Part shown: positions 50,664 to 61,811 of the stretch, in pieces | Layout of the letters: every line of letters starts with the position of its first letter | How positions within the stretch are numbered: the stretch's first letter is position 1 | Assembly: GCF_003355495.1 (NCBI RefSeq) | Contig: NZ_CP031337.1 | Location: 2,795,001 to 2,859,000 of the forward strand | DNA: 64,000 nt | Reading direction: 5' to 3' | Source of the DNA: Crenobacter cavernae | GTDB lineage: Bacteria > Pseudomonadota > Gammaproteobacteria > Burkholderiales > Chromobacteriaceae | Program-made: the position numbers and the translations under genes | Notes under the pieces: generated by a model | Told to the model about the DNA's origin: nothing | Seen by the model: only the letters and a program-made list of their open reading frames with translations | The model's database searches: none

Positions 50664-50702
50664 AAAAAGCTCGGCCAACCTTGAAGGTTGGCCGAGCTTT
50701 TT
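50664..50702. terminator. Perfect 39-bp palindrome containing two TTGGCCGAG copies
   Basis: AAAAAGCTCGGCCAACCTT (50664-50682), central G, and its exact reverse complement to 50702, with A5/T5 ends. It lies between the astC promoter region and the pnp terminator. Exact 9-mers at 50670 and 50688. Confidence 0.9.
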
Positions 50703-50726
50703 CGTGACGCTGTCTTTCATAAACAA

Positions 50727-50753
50727 AAACGCCCGCGGGATTCGCGGGCGTTT
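50727..50753 (-). terminator. Intrinsic terminator of pnp
   Basis: AAACGCCCGCG (50727-50737), loop GGATT, CGCGGGCGTTT (50743-50753). Confidence 0.93.
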
Positions 50754-50773
50754 CGGTACGGCAGACTTGTCGC

Positions 50774-52918
<2,145 letters not shown>

Positions 52919-52972
52919 TTAAGATCCTGTTCCGAAATCAGTGAACGATTCGAGCAACGGGAACCCCTAAAG

Positions 52973-53001
52973 ATTCGGACCCGGCGGCGCCGGATCGGAA
53001 T
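52973..53001 (-). other. Leader hairpin upstream of pnp
   Basis: ATTCGGACCCGGCG pairs with CGCCGGATCGGAAT with two mismatches, 55-80 bases upstream of the pnp start. Similar position to the RNase III processing hairpin of E. coli pnp; function inferred. Confidence 0.4.
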
Positions 53002-53049
53002 GTCTAGAGGCTCCCCCCGCGGCTCGACAACATTAGAACACCGGAAAAC

Positions 53050-53080
53050 GAAAAAGTCGCAGACGGGCTGCGACTTTTTC
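53050..53080 (-). terminator. Intrinsic terminator of rpsO
   Basis: GAAAAAGTCGCAG (53050-53062), loop ACGGG, CTGCGACTTTTTC (53068-53080). Read-through into pnp would be needed for co-transcription. Confidence 0.93.
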
Positions 53081-53093
53081 GATCCGGCGTCGA

Positions 53094-53363
53094 TTACTTG
53101 CGCAGACCCAGGCGGGCAATCAGGGCGCGGTATGCGTCGTTATCGGTGCGCTTGAGGTAGTCAAGCAGACGGCGACGACGGCTCACCATTTTCAAGAGGC
53201 CACGACGGCTGTGGTGGTCCTTGGTGTTCGCCTTGAAGTGCGGGGTCAGGTCGTTGATGCGAGCGGTCAGCAGTGCAACTTGCACTTCCGGGGAACCGGT
53301 GTCGCCTTCGGCGCGCTGAAAGTCTTTAACGATATCGGCTTTTTGAGCAACGGTAACTGCCAT
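53094..53363 (-). CDS. rpsO: 30S ribosomal protein S15
   Basis: 89 residues, standard length: AQKADIVKDFQRAEGDTGSP, DHHSRRGLLKMVSRRRRLLD. Binds 16S rRNA and helps assemble the platform. The start at 53363 is the family start (MAVTVAQKAD) with GGAG upstream and a TATAAA sequence 20 bases further up. A tandem 13-bp repeat lies just beyond. Followed by its own terminator, then pnp. Confidence 0.98.
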   Translation of the reverse strand: MAVTVAQKADIVKDFQRAEGDTGSPEVQVALLTARINDLTPHFKANTKDHHSRRGLLKMVSRRRRLLDYLKRTDNDAYRALIARLGLRK

Positions 53364-53388
53364 TTTTACAACTCCAGTTTTATATAGG

Positions 53389-53414
53389 GGCTTGGCACCG
53401 CGGCTTGGCACCGC
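53389..53414. repeat. Tandem 13-bp repeat between truB and rpsO
   Basis: GGCTTGGCACCGC occurs twice in succession (53389-53401, 53402-53414), directly upstream of the rpsO -10-like sequence. A length change here could alter rpsO promoter spacing. Confidence 0.8.
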
Positions 53415-53465
53415 GGCAAAATGCCCGACGAGTACGGCGAGCCAGATCGACCTGACCGCACTCCC

Positions 53466-54386
53466 TCAAGCGGCCGTCGAGACGGCCAGGAGCCTGGTTG
53501 GGTGAAGAAGACCGTCGGCCTTCCACTCCGCCAGACCCATGAATTCGCGCGTCGCCTCTCGGTACACGCGAAAGCGCGACATTATGGCATGGTTTTGCGC
53601 GACGCGCACCGCCTGGCCATGCAGGAAACGACCGGCGGCATCCTCGTCGAGCGACACTTCGGGGAAGTGTGCGACCAGCACGTCGGCCGGCATCAGCAAC
53701 GCATCGCGCCCCTCCGCCGACAGCGCCTCGATCGCCTCGAGTGTCATCGCCGCCTCGAGCGGAAAACCCGCCGTCGCCGTGCGACGCAGACCGATCAGGT
53801 GCGCGCCGCAGCCGAGCGTCTCGCCGATCTCCTCGGCCAAGGTGCGGATATACGTGCCCTTGCTGCAGGCGACGTCGATCACAGCGACATCGCCGGCGAA
53901 TTCGACGATTTCTATCGAGTGGATGGTCACGTCGCGCGCCTTGCGCTCGATCTCGATGCCGGCCCGCGCATACTCGTACAGCGCCTTGCCCTCGAACTTG
54001 AGCGCCGAGTACATCGGCGGCACCTGGCTGATCATCCCCTTGAAGCGCGCACAGGCCTCGGCCAACGTCTCTATCGTGACATCGACCGGGCGCTCTTTCA
54101 CCACCTCGCCCTCGGCGTCGCCGGTCGTGGTCACCACGCCGAATTTCACCGTCGCGCGGTAGCCCTTGTCGGCGTCGAGCAGGAAGGACGAAAACTTGGT
54201 CGCCTCGCCGAAACACACCGGCAACAAGCCGGTCGCCAGCGGGTCGAGCACACCGGTATGGCCCGCCTTGGCGGCGTTATATAGCCAGCGCACCTTCTGC
54301 AGCGCGCCGTTGCTGCTCACGCCGAGTGGCTTGTCGAGCAGCAACACGCCGTTGACGGCGCGGCGTATGCGGCGCGGCTTGCTCAT
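53466..54386 (-). CDS. truB: tRNA pseudouridine-55 synthase
   Basis: 306 residues. Catalytic Asp in KAGHTGVLDPLATGLLPVCF, plus NGVLLLDKPLGVSS, MISQVPPMYSALKFEGKALY and CSKGTYIRTLAEEIGETL. Makes the T-loop pseudouridine of all elongator tRNAs and acts as tRNA chaperone. Start overlaps the rbfA stop (ATGA), so it is translationally coupled in the rimP-nusA-infB-rbfA-truB block. Two TTGGCCGAG copies (53832, 54057). Confidence 0.97.
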   Translation of the reverse strand: MSKPRRIRRAVNGVLLLDKPLGVSSNGALQKVRWLYNAAKAGHTGVLDPLATGLLPVCFGEATKFSSFLLDADKGYRATVKFGVVTTTGDAEGEVVKERPVDVTIETLAEACARFKGMISQVPPMYSALKFEGKALYEYARAGIEIERKARDVTIHSIEIVEFAGDVAVIDVACSKGTYIRTLAEEIGETLGCGAHLIGLRRTATAGFPLEAAMTLEAIEALSAEGRDALLMPADVLVAHFPEVSLDEDAAGRFLHGQAVRVAQNHAIMSRFRVYREATREFMGLAEWKADGLLHPTRLLAVSTAA

Positions 54387-54847
54387 TCCTTGTCTTCCGA
54401 TTCGGAAGCTGCGGATTCGGCATCGCCAGCCGCGGCGTCGTCGACTTCGGACTCGTCAGCGTTGGCCGAGCCCTGATCGTCGGCCGCAGCCTTGTCGCCG
54501 GCCTGGACGACTTCGTCGATCAAACGCGTCATGTAGACGCCGCGCTCGATCGATTCGTCGTAGACGAAATGCAGCTGCGGCATGCTGAACAGGCTGATCC
54601 GCTTGCCGAGCTCGGCGCGCAGGTAGCCGGCGGCGTCCGCCAGCGCTTCTACGGTCGCCTCGCGCGTGCTGTCGACCATCACGGTGTAATAGATCTTGGC
54701 GTGAGAGTAATCGCGGGTCACTTCGACCGCGGTGATCGTCACCCAGCCGACGCGCGGATCCTTGAGCCCCTTCTGCAGGATCTCGGCCAGTTCACGCTGA
54801 ATCTGGTCGGCCACACGGTCGGAGCGGGAGAAATTTTTCTTGGCCAT
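54383..54847 (-). CDS. rbfA: Ribosome-binding factor A with acidic C-terminal extension
   Basis: 154 residues. The KH-type core (FSRSDRVADQIQRELAEILQ, DPRVGWVTITAVEVTRDYSH, LGKRISLFSMPQLHFVYDES) is followed by about 35 residues rich in Asp, Glu, Ser and Ala (EVDDAAAGDAESAASESED), longer than the E. coli tail. RbfA matures the 16S 5' end and acts in cold adaptation. Start at 54847 (MAKKNFSRSD) follows AAGGAACAGCC; an upstream in-frame codon at 54910 is not needed. The tail-coding part contains a TTGGCCGAG copy (54462). Confidence 0.96.
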   Translation of the reverse strand: MAKKNFSRSDRVADQIQRELAEILQKGLKDPRVGWVTITAVEVTRDYSHAKIYYTVMVDSTREATVEALADAAGYLRAELGKRISLFSMPQLHFVYDESIERGVYMTRLIDEVVQAGDKAAADDQGSANADESEVDDAAAGDAESAASESEDKE

Positions 54848-54923
54848 GGCTGTTCCTTGGCAAAACAAAAGGCGAGCGGCGCCCGGAAAACCGGCCAACC
54901 GCCCGCCCATCAGAAGGTAACGC

Positions 54924-57785
54924 TTACAGCGTACGCGCCACTTCCACGATTTCGAACACTTCCAGCTGATCGCCTTCGCGGATGTCGTTGAAGTTCTTCA
55001 GCATCAGGCCGCATTCGTAGCCCTGGCGAACTTCCTTCACGTCGTCCTTGAAGCGCTTGAGCGAGTCGAGTTCGCCGGTATGAACCACGACGTGGTCGCG
55101 GATCAGGCGCACTTGAGCGTGACGCTTGACGATACCGTCGGTAACCATACAACCGGCGATGTTGCCGACCTTGGACACGGTGATGACCTGACGGATCTCG
55201 ACCGTGCCGAGGATCTGCTCTTTCTTCTCCGGTGCCAGCATGCCCGACAGCGCGGCTTTCACGTCGTCCAGCGCGTCGTAGATGATGCTGTAGTAGCGAA
55301 TATCGACGCCTTCGGACTCGGCCAGCTTGCGCGCGGCCGCGTCGGAACGGGTGTTGAAGCCGATCACGATGGCCTTGGACGCGATCGCCAGGTTGATGTC
55401 CGACTCCGAGATGCCGCCGACGCCCGAGTGTAGGATGTTGACGCGCACTTCGTCGGTCGACAGCTTCTGCAGGCTCTGCGCCAGCGCTTCGTACGAACCC
55501 TGAACGTCGGCCTTGACGATGATCGACAGCGTCTGCACTTCGCCGCCTTCCGCCATCTGCGCGAACATGTTCTCGAGCTTCGACGCCTGCTGCTTGGCCA
55601 GACGCACGTCGCGGAACTTGCCCTGACGGAACAGCGCGATTTCGCGCGCCTTCTTCTCGTCGGCGAGCACCATCGTGTCCTCACCGGCTGATGGCACGTC
55701 CGACAGACCGAGAATCTCGACCGGAATCGACGGGCCCGCCTGGTCGATCGACTTGCCGTTCTCGTCGATCATCGCGCGGACACGGCCGAACGCGGTACCT
55801 GCCAGAACGATGTCGCCCTTCTTCAGCGTACCGGACTGCACCAAGAGCGTCGCGACCGGGCCGCGGCCCTTGTCGAGGCGGGCCTCGACGATCACGCCCT
55901 TGGCAGGCGCGTCTTGCGGCGCGGTCAGCTCCAGCACCTCGGCCTGCAGCACGATCGCTTCGAGCAGGCCGTCGATATTGGTGCCTTGCTTGGCCGACAC
56001 TTCGATGAACTGCGTGTCGCCGCCCCACTCTTCGGGCACCACTTCCTGCGCGACCAGCTCCTGACGGATGCGCTCGGGGTTGGCACCCGGCTTGTCGATC
56101 TTGTTGACCGCGACGACCATCGGCACGCCGGCCGCCTTGGCGTGGTGGATCGCTTCGATCGTCTGCGGCATCACGCCGTCGTCGGCCGCCACGACCAGCA
56201 CGACCAAGTCGGTCGCCTTAGCGCCACGAGCACGCATCGCGGTAAACGCTTCGTGACCCGGGGTGTCGAGGAAGGTGACCACGCCGCGCGGGGTTTCCAC
56301 GTGGTAGGCACCGATGTGCTGGGTAATGCCGCCGGCTTCGCCCGCCGCCACAGTCGCGCGGCGGATGTAGTCGAGCAGCGAGGTCTTGCCGTGGTCGACG
56401 TGACCCATCACGGTCACTACCGGCGGACGCGGCAGCGCCTCGGCTTCGGTCGCGCCTTCGGTCTTCTCGAGGAAGGCCTCCGGATCGTCGGCCTGGGCCG
56501 CCTTGCCGATGTGCCCCATCTCTTCGACGATGATCAGCGCGGTTTCCTGGTCGAGCACCTGGTTGATGGTCACCATCATGCCCATCTTCATCAGGACCTT
56601 GATCACCTCGGCGGCCTTGACCGCCATGCGGTGGGCGAGGTCGGCGACGGTGATGGTTTCCGGCACCAGCACGTCGTGCACGATGGGCTCGGACGGGGTC
56701 TGGAAGGCGTGCTGACCGTTGCCGTGACGATTGCGGCCGCCCTTTTTGGACTTCCAGTCGCCGCCGGCGTCGCCGCCACGGGTCCTGAGACCGCCCTTGC
56801 CCTTGCGGCCTTCGCTCCAGTCGCGATCGCCCGGACCTTTCTTGCCCCCCTTTTTATCGCCCGGCTTGGCGCCGGCAGCCGGCGCAGCCGCACCCGGAGC
56901 CGGACGCGCACCGGCCGGACGGGCACCGGCGGCCGGACGGGCCGACGTAGCGGCCGGGGCCGGCTTCACCACCGGGGTGGAGCCCGGGGCCGGCTTGTTG
57001 CGCGACAGCACCGCTTGCTGCGGCTTGTCTTCCGGCTTGACGACCGGCGGTGGCGGTGGCGGCGCGTTTTTGGCGGCCAACGCGGCCAGGCGACGCACTT
57101 CGCGCTCCTGCTTCTGACGCATCAGGTCTTCTTGCGCCTTGCGCAGCTGGGCCTGACGACGATCGTCGGCCTCGCGCAGCGCCACTTCTTCCGGCGACAG
57201 GATGCTTGTCGGTGCGGCACGCACCGGTGCCGCTGCCTTGACCGGCTCGGCGGCGGGCTTCTGTGCAACGGGCTCGGCAACCGGCTCGACGACCGCTTCG
57301 GCCACCGGTTTTTGCACCGGCGCTTCGATAACGGGTTCGGGTTTGGCTTCCACCGGCTGAGTCTCCTCGACTTTCGGTGCTTCAACTTGCACTTGCGGCT
57401 CGACAGCCGGCTCGGCTTGTACCGCAACTCCCTCTTCAACCCGAGGCGCTTCGGTCGCCGCCGCAGCTACCGGCTCTGCAGACGAGGAACCCGCCTGCGG
57501 CTCTTCCGTACGGACCAGGGTGCGCTTCTTACGGGTCTCAACGCGGACGGTAGCACCGTCGGCGGTGCGGATCTCACTGGTCTGCTTGCGGGTCAGCGTG
57601 ATCGCGCTCTGATCCGCCGCGCCGTGCGAGCGCTTGAGATAACCCAACAACTGGGACTTGTCCTGCTCGCTCAATGCATCGTCCAGCGCACGCTTGGCCA
57701 CACCGGCGTCACGCAGCTGCTCGAGCAGGCGTTCCGGTGACATGCCAAGCTCACTGGCAAACTGTTTTACATTCGTCAATACCAT
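54924..57785 (-). CDS. infB: Translation initiation factor IF-2
   Basis: 953 residues. N-terminal IF2 domain (residues 1-55), a long Ala/Pro/Glu/Lys-rich linker (about 95-350) with repeats of PVAEP type, second N-domain (about 370-430), then the G domain with GHVDHGKT at 461-468, DTPGHE at 507-512 and NKID at 561-564, and C-terminal domains that bind fMet-tRNA. The linker is the usual variable region. The gene sits between nusA and rbfA with 36 bases to nusA, in the conserved operon. Confidence 0.98.
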   Translation of the reverse strand: MVLTNVKQFASELGMSPERLLEQLRDAGVAKRALDDALSEQDKSQLLGYLKRSHGAADQSAITLTRKQTSEIRTADGATVRVETRKKRTLVRTEEPQAGSSSAEPVAAAATEAPRVEEGVAVQAEPAVEPQVQVEAPKVEETQPVEAKPEPVIEAPVQKPVAEAVVEPVAEPVAQKPAAEPVKAAAPVRAAPTSILSPEEVALREADDRRQAQLRKAQEDLMRQKQEREVRRLAALAAKNAPPPPPPVVKPEDKPQQAVLSRNKPAPGSTPVVKPAPAATSARPAAGARPAGARPAPGAAAPAAGAKPGDKKGGKKGPGDRDWSEGRKGKGGLRTRGGDAGGDWKSKKGGRNRHGNGQHAFQTPSEPIVHDVLVPETITVADLAHRMAVKAAEVIKVLMKMGMMVTINQVLDQETALIIVEEMGHIGKAAQADDPEAFLEKTEGATEAEALPRPPVVTVMGHVDHGKTSLLDYIRRATVAAGEAGGITQHIGAYHVETPRGVVTFLDTPGHEAFTAMRARGAKATDLVVLVVAADDGVMPQTIEAIHHAKAAGVPMVVAVNKIDKPGANPERIRQELVAQEVVPEEWGGDTQFIEVSAKQGTNIDGLLEAIVLQAEVLELTAPQDAPAKGVIVEARLDKGRGPVATLLVQSGTLKKGDIVLAGTAFGRVRAMIDENGKSIDQAGPSIPVEILGLSDVPSAGEDTMVLADEKKAREIALFRQGKFRDVRLAKQQASKLENMFAQMAEGGEVQTLSIIVKADVQGSYEALAQSLQKLSTDEVRVNILHSGVGGISESDINLAIASKAIVIGFNTRSDAAARKLAESEGVDIRYYSIIYDALDDVKAALSGMLAPEKKEQILGTVEIRQVITVSKVGNIAGCMVTDGIVKRHAQVRLIRDHVVVHTGELDSLKRFKDDVKEVRQGYECGLMLKNFNDIREGDQLEVFEIVEVARTL

Positions 57786-57821
57786 TCGTCTTCAACACTC
57801 CGTCAAAACTAGCCGATTCGC

Positions 57822-59300
57822 TTACTGGTTGAACCAGTGTTCGCGCGCTTTCATGATGAGAGCACGCGCGGTCTCGTCGGATACGCTGGTCAATTCGACC
57901 AGATCGTCCACCGCCAGATCGGCAAGCTCATCACGGGTGGTCACCCCGTTCTCGGCCAGTTTGCGGACTATATCCGCATCCAGGCCTTCCAGGTTCTTCA
58001 ATTCTTCAGATACCGCCTCGACCTTTTCCTCGGAGGCGATAGCCAATGTCAGCAGTGCATCGCGTGCACGGCTGCGCAACTCGTTCACCAGCGCCTCGTC
58101 GAAGCCTTCGATCTCGAGCATCTCGGCGATCGGCACATAGGCGACTTCTTCCAGCGTGGCGAAACCTTCCTGCACCAGTGTCGCGGCGACGTCTTCGTCG
58201 ACGCCCAGCTGGTTGATGAACAGCTCGCGCATCGCCGCGTCTTCGGCCTGGATTTTCTCCTCGGCCTCGGTCACGGTCATGATGTTGAGGTTCCAGCCGG
58301 TCAGCTCTGCGGCGAGCTTGACGTTCTGGCCGCCGCGACCGATCGCGAGGGCCAGTTGTTCTTCCTCGACGATGACGTCCATCGCGTGACCGTCTTCGTC
58401 GACCAGGATGCGGTTCACTTCGGCCGGCGACAGCGCGTTGATCACGAACTGGGCCGGCTCCGGTGCCCACAGCACGATGTCGACGCGTTCGCCGGCGAGT
58501 TCCTGCGTCACCGCCTGAACGCGCGAACCGCGCACGCCGATGCAGGTGCCCTGCGGGTCGATACGCTGGTCGTTCGCCTTGACGGCGATCTTGGCGCGCA
58601 TACCCGGGTCGCGGGCGACTTCCTTGATCTCGAGCATGCCGTCTTCGATCTCGGGCACTTCGAGCTCGAACAGTTTCTTGACGAACTCGCCCGAGGTGCG
58701 CGACAGCACCAACTGCGGGCCACGACCGAGACGGTCGATGCGCAGCAGGAAGGCCTTCACGCGGTCACCCACGCGCAGGTTTTCCTTCGGGATCATCTGG
58801 TCGCGCGGCAGCACGGCTTCCAGTTTGCCGCATTCGATGATCGCGTTGCCGCGTTCGATGCGCTTGATCGTGCCGTTCACCAGGTGTTCGCGACGCTGCA
58901 GAAAATCGGCGAGGATCTGCTCGCGCTCGGCATCGCGGATCTTCTGCAAGATCACCTGCTTGGCGGTCTGAGCGCCGATGCGGCCGAACTCGACCGCTTC
59001 CATGGGCTCTTCGATGAAGCCATCCACTTCGGCGCGCGGGTCGCGCTCTCGGGCGTCCGAGAGGGTGATTTCCTTGCCGTCTTCCTCGATGAGGTCGTCC
59101 TCGACGATCTGCCAGCGGCGGAAGGTCTGGTACTGGCCGGTGTGGCGGTCGATCTCCACACGCACTTCCAGATCATCCTGATTGAATTTCTTCTTGGTCG
59201 CCGAAGCCAGCGCCAATTCCAGCGCGGAGAAAACCACCTCCTTGCCGACATTCTTTTCGCTAGCCAGCGCGTCAACCAGCAACAAAATCTCGCGACTCAT
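57822..59300 (-). CDS. nusA: Transcription termination/antitermination factor NusA
   Basis: 492 residues: RNA-polymerase-binding N-domain (MSREILLLVDALASEKNVGK), S1 (VNGTIKRIERGNAIIECGKL), two KH domains (CIGVRGSRVQAVTQELAGER and LALAIGRGGQNVKLAAELTG), and two C-terminal acidic repeats. It modulates pausing, termination and rRNA antitermination. GGAGGAATGA precedes the ATG. Second gene of rimP-nusA-infB. Confidence 0.98.
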   Translation of the reverse strand: MSREILLLVDALASEKNVGKEVVFSALELALASATKKKFNQDDLEVRVEIDRHTGQYQTFRRWQIVEDDLIEEDGKEITLSDARERDPRAEVDGFIEEPMEAVEFGRIGAQTAKQVILQKIRDAEREQILADFLQRREHLVNGTIKRIERGNAIIECGKLEAVLPRDQMIPKENLRVGDRVKAFLLRIDRLGRGPQLVLSRTSGEFVKKLFELEVPEIEDGMLEIKEVARDPGMRAKIAVKANDQRIDPQGTCIGVRGSRVQAVTQELAGERVDIVLWAPEPAQFVINALSPAEVNRILVDEDGHAMDVIVEEEQLALAIGRGGQNVKLAAELTGWNLNIMTVTEAEEKIQAEDAAMRELFINQLGVDEDVAATLVQEGFATLEEVAYVPIAEMLEIEGFDEALVNELRSRARDALLTLAIASEEKVEAVSEELKNLEGLDADIVRKLAENGVTTRDELADLAVDDLVELTSVSDETARALIMKAREHWFNQ

Positions 59301-59348
59301 TCATTCCTCCGAAATAGGGTCCCGTGGGCGTGACGAACATCTGTCCGA

Positions 59349-59774
59349 TCAGAACTCCGGCTCGAGCCGGGCCTTGTCGATATTGGACAGGGGAATCGTC
59401 ACCTGATGGCCGTCGACTTCGAGCAGCACCGCGTCGTTCCCGATCCCTACAATGCGTCCGATGAATTTCTTCTGCTGTTCGATCGGGGTACGCGTGCGGA
59501 TCTTGGCCAACTGACCGGTGAAGCGAACGAAGTCCGCCTCTTTCTTGAGCGGCCGATCCAGGCCCGGCGACGACACTTCCAAGCGGCCGTAATCGACGTT
59601 CTCGACGGTGAAGAGACGGGTCAGGTGGTTGCTCACGCGGACGCAGTCGTCCAGCGTGATTCCGCCCGGCTTGTCGATGAACAAGCGCATATCCCCACCG
59701 CGACCGAGCTCGACATCGACGAGCTCGTAGCCCAAACCGCTCAGCGTGTTTTCCAGCAGCAAACGGACATCCAT
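59349..59774 (-). CDS. rimP: Ribosome maturation factor RimP
   Basis: 141 residues, two-domain RimP: MDVRLLLENTLSGLGYELVD, VELGRGGDMRLFIDKPGGIT, VSNHLTRLFTVENVDYGRLE, VSSPGLDRPLKKEADFVRF. It assists 30S assembly. First gene of the block. A terminator-type hairpin with T7 lies 16 bases upstream of the ATG in its leader, a possible attenuation point for nusA and infB. Confidence 0.96.
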   Translation of the reverse strand: MDVRLLLENTLSGLGYELVDVELGRGGDMRLFIDKPGGITLDDCVRVSNHLTRLFTVENVDYGRLEVSSPGLDRPLKKEADFVRFTGQLAKIRTRTPIEQQKKFIGRIVGIGNDAVLLEVDGHQVTIPLSNIDKARLEPEF

Positions 59775-59786
59775 GCTTTTTCCACA

Positions 59787-59812
59787 AATAAAAAAATGGG
59801 CAGACCGCCCAT
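59787..59812 (-). terminator. Terminator-like hairpin in the rimP leader
   Basis: Minus strand: ATGGGC, loop GGTCT, GCCCAT, T7, then 16 bases to the rimP ATG. No upstream gene on this strand needs it, so it is a candidate attenuator. Confidence 0.7.
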
Positions 59813-59912
59813 TCCTAAATTGATTGAATTTTACAGCATCCCCAACAAAAAGGAAACCGGCCCACCCGGCGCGTCCGCAGGTGCTTTGCGGGGGCCTCGA
59901 CCTTCCGGTAAA

Positions 59913-59926
59913 TTAAGTTCACTTAA
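59913..59926. promoter_or_regulatory. Palindrome upstream of fadD
   Basis: TTAAGT-TC-ACTTAA, perfect 14-bp palindrome, ahead of the fadD promoter candidate and in the region shared with rimP. Regulator unknown. Confidence 0.4.
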
Positions 59927-59934
59927 ACGCCGGT

Positions 59935-59963
59935 TTGACCGACGCATAAGTTACGACACATAA
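59935..59963 (+). promoter_or_regulatory. Candidate fadD promoter
   Basis: TTGACC (59935-59940), 17-base spacer, ACATAA (59958-59963). The -35 is near consensus, the -10 weak. Confidence 0.45.
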
Positions 59964-60036
59964 CTAAATGACAAGGCTCGGCCAACCTCGAACGTTGGCA
60001 CGACCCCCTGACCAACACGAAGGAGAAGCTCTACCC

Positions 60037-61710
60037 ATGGACAAGATCTGGCTTTCGCATTACCAGCCCGGGGTTCCCCACGACATCGACCTCGACAGCT
60101 TCCAGTCGGCGGTCGACGTTTTCGACAAGAGCGTCGCCAAGTTCCGGGACCGTCCGGCGCTGGCGAATATGGACAAGATTCTCAGCTACGGCGAGCTGGA
60201 CGAATTGTCCGGCCGCTTCGCCTCCTACCTGCAACACGCGCTCCGGCTGCAAAAGGGCGACCGCGTCGCGGTCATGATGCCCAACCTCTTGCAATACCCG
60301 ATCGCCATCTTCGGCACGCTGCGCGCCGGCTGCACCGTCGTGAACGTCAACCCGCTCTACACGCCGCGCGAACTCGAGCACCAGCTGAACGACGCGTGCG
60401 CCGAAACCATCGTCATCCTGGAGAACTTCGCCGGCGTGCTCGAGAAAGTGCTGCCGCGCACCCAGGTGAAGAACGTGGTCGTCGCGGCGATCGGCGACCT
60501 GCTCGACTTCCCGAAGTCGTTGATCGTCAACCTCGTCGTGCGCAAGGTCAAGAAGATGGTGCCGGCGTGGAACATCCCCGGCCACGTTCGCTTCAACGAG
60601 GCGCTCAAGCTCGGCCAACGTCAGCCGTTCACCAAGATCAGACTGGCGCACGACGACATCGCCTTCCTGCAGTACACCGGCGGCACCACCGGCGTCGCCA
60701 AGGGCGCGATGCTGCTGCACAAGAACATCGTCGCCAACATGCTGCAGGCCGGCGAGTGGATCAAGCCGGCGGTACGCGAAGGCGAGGAAGTTCTCATCAC
60801 CGCGCTGCCGCTCTACCACATCTTCTCGCTGACCGCGAACCTGATGGTGTTCACCGAGGTGGGTGCGCTCAACGTCCTGATCACCAACCCGCGCGACATC
60901 CCCGGCTTCATCAAGGAGATGAAGAAATACAAGGTCACCGCGATGACCGGCGTGAATACGTTGTTCAACGCGCTGCTCAACAACCCGGAATTCAAAACGA
61001 TCGATTTCTCGACCTGGCGGCTGGTGCTCGGCGGCGGGATGGCGGTGCAAAAGGCGGTAGCCGACAAGTGGAAGGCGACCACCGGCGTGCCGCTGATCGA
61101 GGCCTACGGACTGACCGAGACGAGCCCGGCCGTCTGCATCAACCCGCTCGATCTGAAGGAGTACAACGGCAGTATCGGCCTGCCGGTGCCGTCGACCGAG
61201 ATCCAGGTCCGCGACGCCAACGGCCAGGAAGCACCGCTGGGCGAGCCGGGCGAATTGTGCGTGCGCGGCCCGCAGGTGATGAAGGGTTATTGGAATCGCC
61301 CGGACGAGACCGCGAAGGTGCTGGGCACGGACGGTTTCCTCGCCACCGGCGACATGGCGATCGTCACGCCCGAAGGCTACGTGAAACTGGTCGACCGCAA
61401 GAAGGACATGATCCTCGTGTCCGGCTTTAACGTGTATCCTAACGAGATCGAAGACGTAGTCGCCGCGCTGCCGGGCGTGCTCGAAGTCGCCTGCATCGGC
61501 GTGCCCGACGACAAGTCCGGCGAAGTGGCGAAGGTGTTCGTCGTCAAGAAGGACGCCACACTGACCGAACGCGACGTGATCGAGCACTGCCGCAAGAACC
61601 TGACCGGCTACAAGGTGCCCAAGTCGGTCGAATTCCGCAGCGAACTCCCGAAGACCAACGTCGGCAAGATCCTGCGCCGCGCGCTGCGCGACGAGCCGGT
61701 AAAAGCCTGA
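60037..61710 (+). CDS. fadD: Long-chain fatty acid CoA ligase
   Basis: 557 residues, AMP-forming synthetase. ATP/AMP motif LQYTGGTTGVAKGAML near residues 207-222, EAYGLTETSPAVCINPL, TGDMAIVTPEGYVKLVDRKK and a C-terminal PKTNVGKILRRALR with the catalytic lysine. It activates fatty acids to acyl-CoA at the inner membrane. Start at 60037 has AGGAG upstream; a longer frame would begin in the motif-containing leader. A TTGGCCGAG copy lies in the leader (59977) and one in the gene (60610). Confidence 0.95.
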   Translation: MDKIWLSHYQPGVPHDIDLDSFQSAVDVFDKSVAKFRDRPALANMDKILSYGELDELSGRFASYLQHALRLQKGDRVAVMMPNLLQYPIAIFGTLRAGCTVVNVNPLYTPRELEHQLNDACAETIVILENFAGVLEKVLPRTQVKNVVVAAIGDLLDFPKSLIVNLVVRKVKKMVPAWNIPGHVRFNEALKLGQRQPFTKIRLAHDDIAFLQYTGGTTGVAKGAMLLHKNIVANMLQAGEWIKPAVREGEEVLITALPLYHIFSLTANLMVFTEVGALNVLITNPRDIPGFIKEMKKYKVTAMTGVNTLFNALLNNPEFKTIDFSTWRLVLGGGMAVQKAVADKWKATTGVPLIEAYGLTETSPAVCINPLDLKEYNGSIGLPVPSTEIQVRDANGQEAPLGEPGELCVRGPQVMKGYWNRPDETAKVLGTDGFLATGDMAIVTPEGYVKLVDRKKDMILVSGFNVYPNEIEDVVAALPGVLEVACIGVPDDKSGEVAKVFVVKKDATLTERDVIEHCRKNLTGYKVPKSVEFRSELPKTNVGKILRRALRDEPVKA

Positions 61711-61733
61711 CCGGTCCCCACCCGCATCGACCC

Positions 61734-61756
61734 GGCCCGCTTCGGCGGGCCTTTTT
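61734..61756 (+). terminator. Intrinsic terminator after fadD
   Basis: GGCCCGC, loop TTCG, GCGGGCC, T5. Confidence 0.95.
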
Positions 61757-61811
61757 ACGACGCCAGACCCCGAAACAAGAAGCTCGCCCGACGAGCCCGG
61801 AGCAAGACAAC

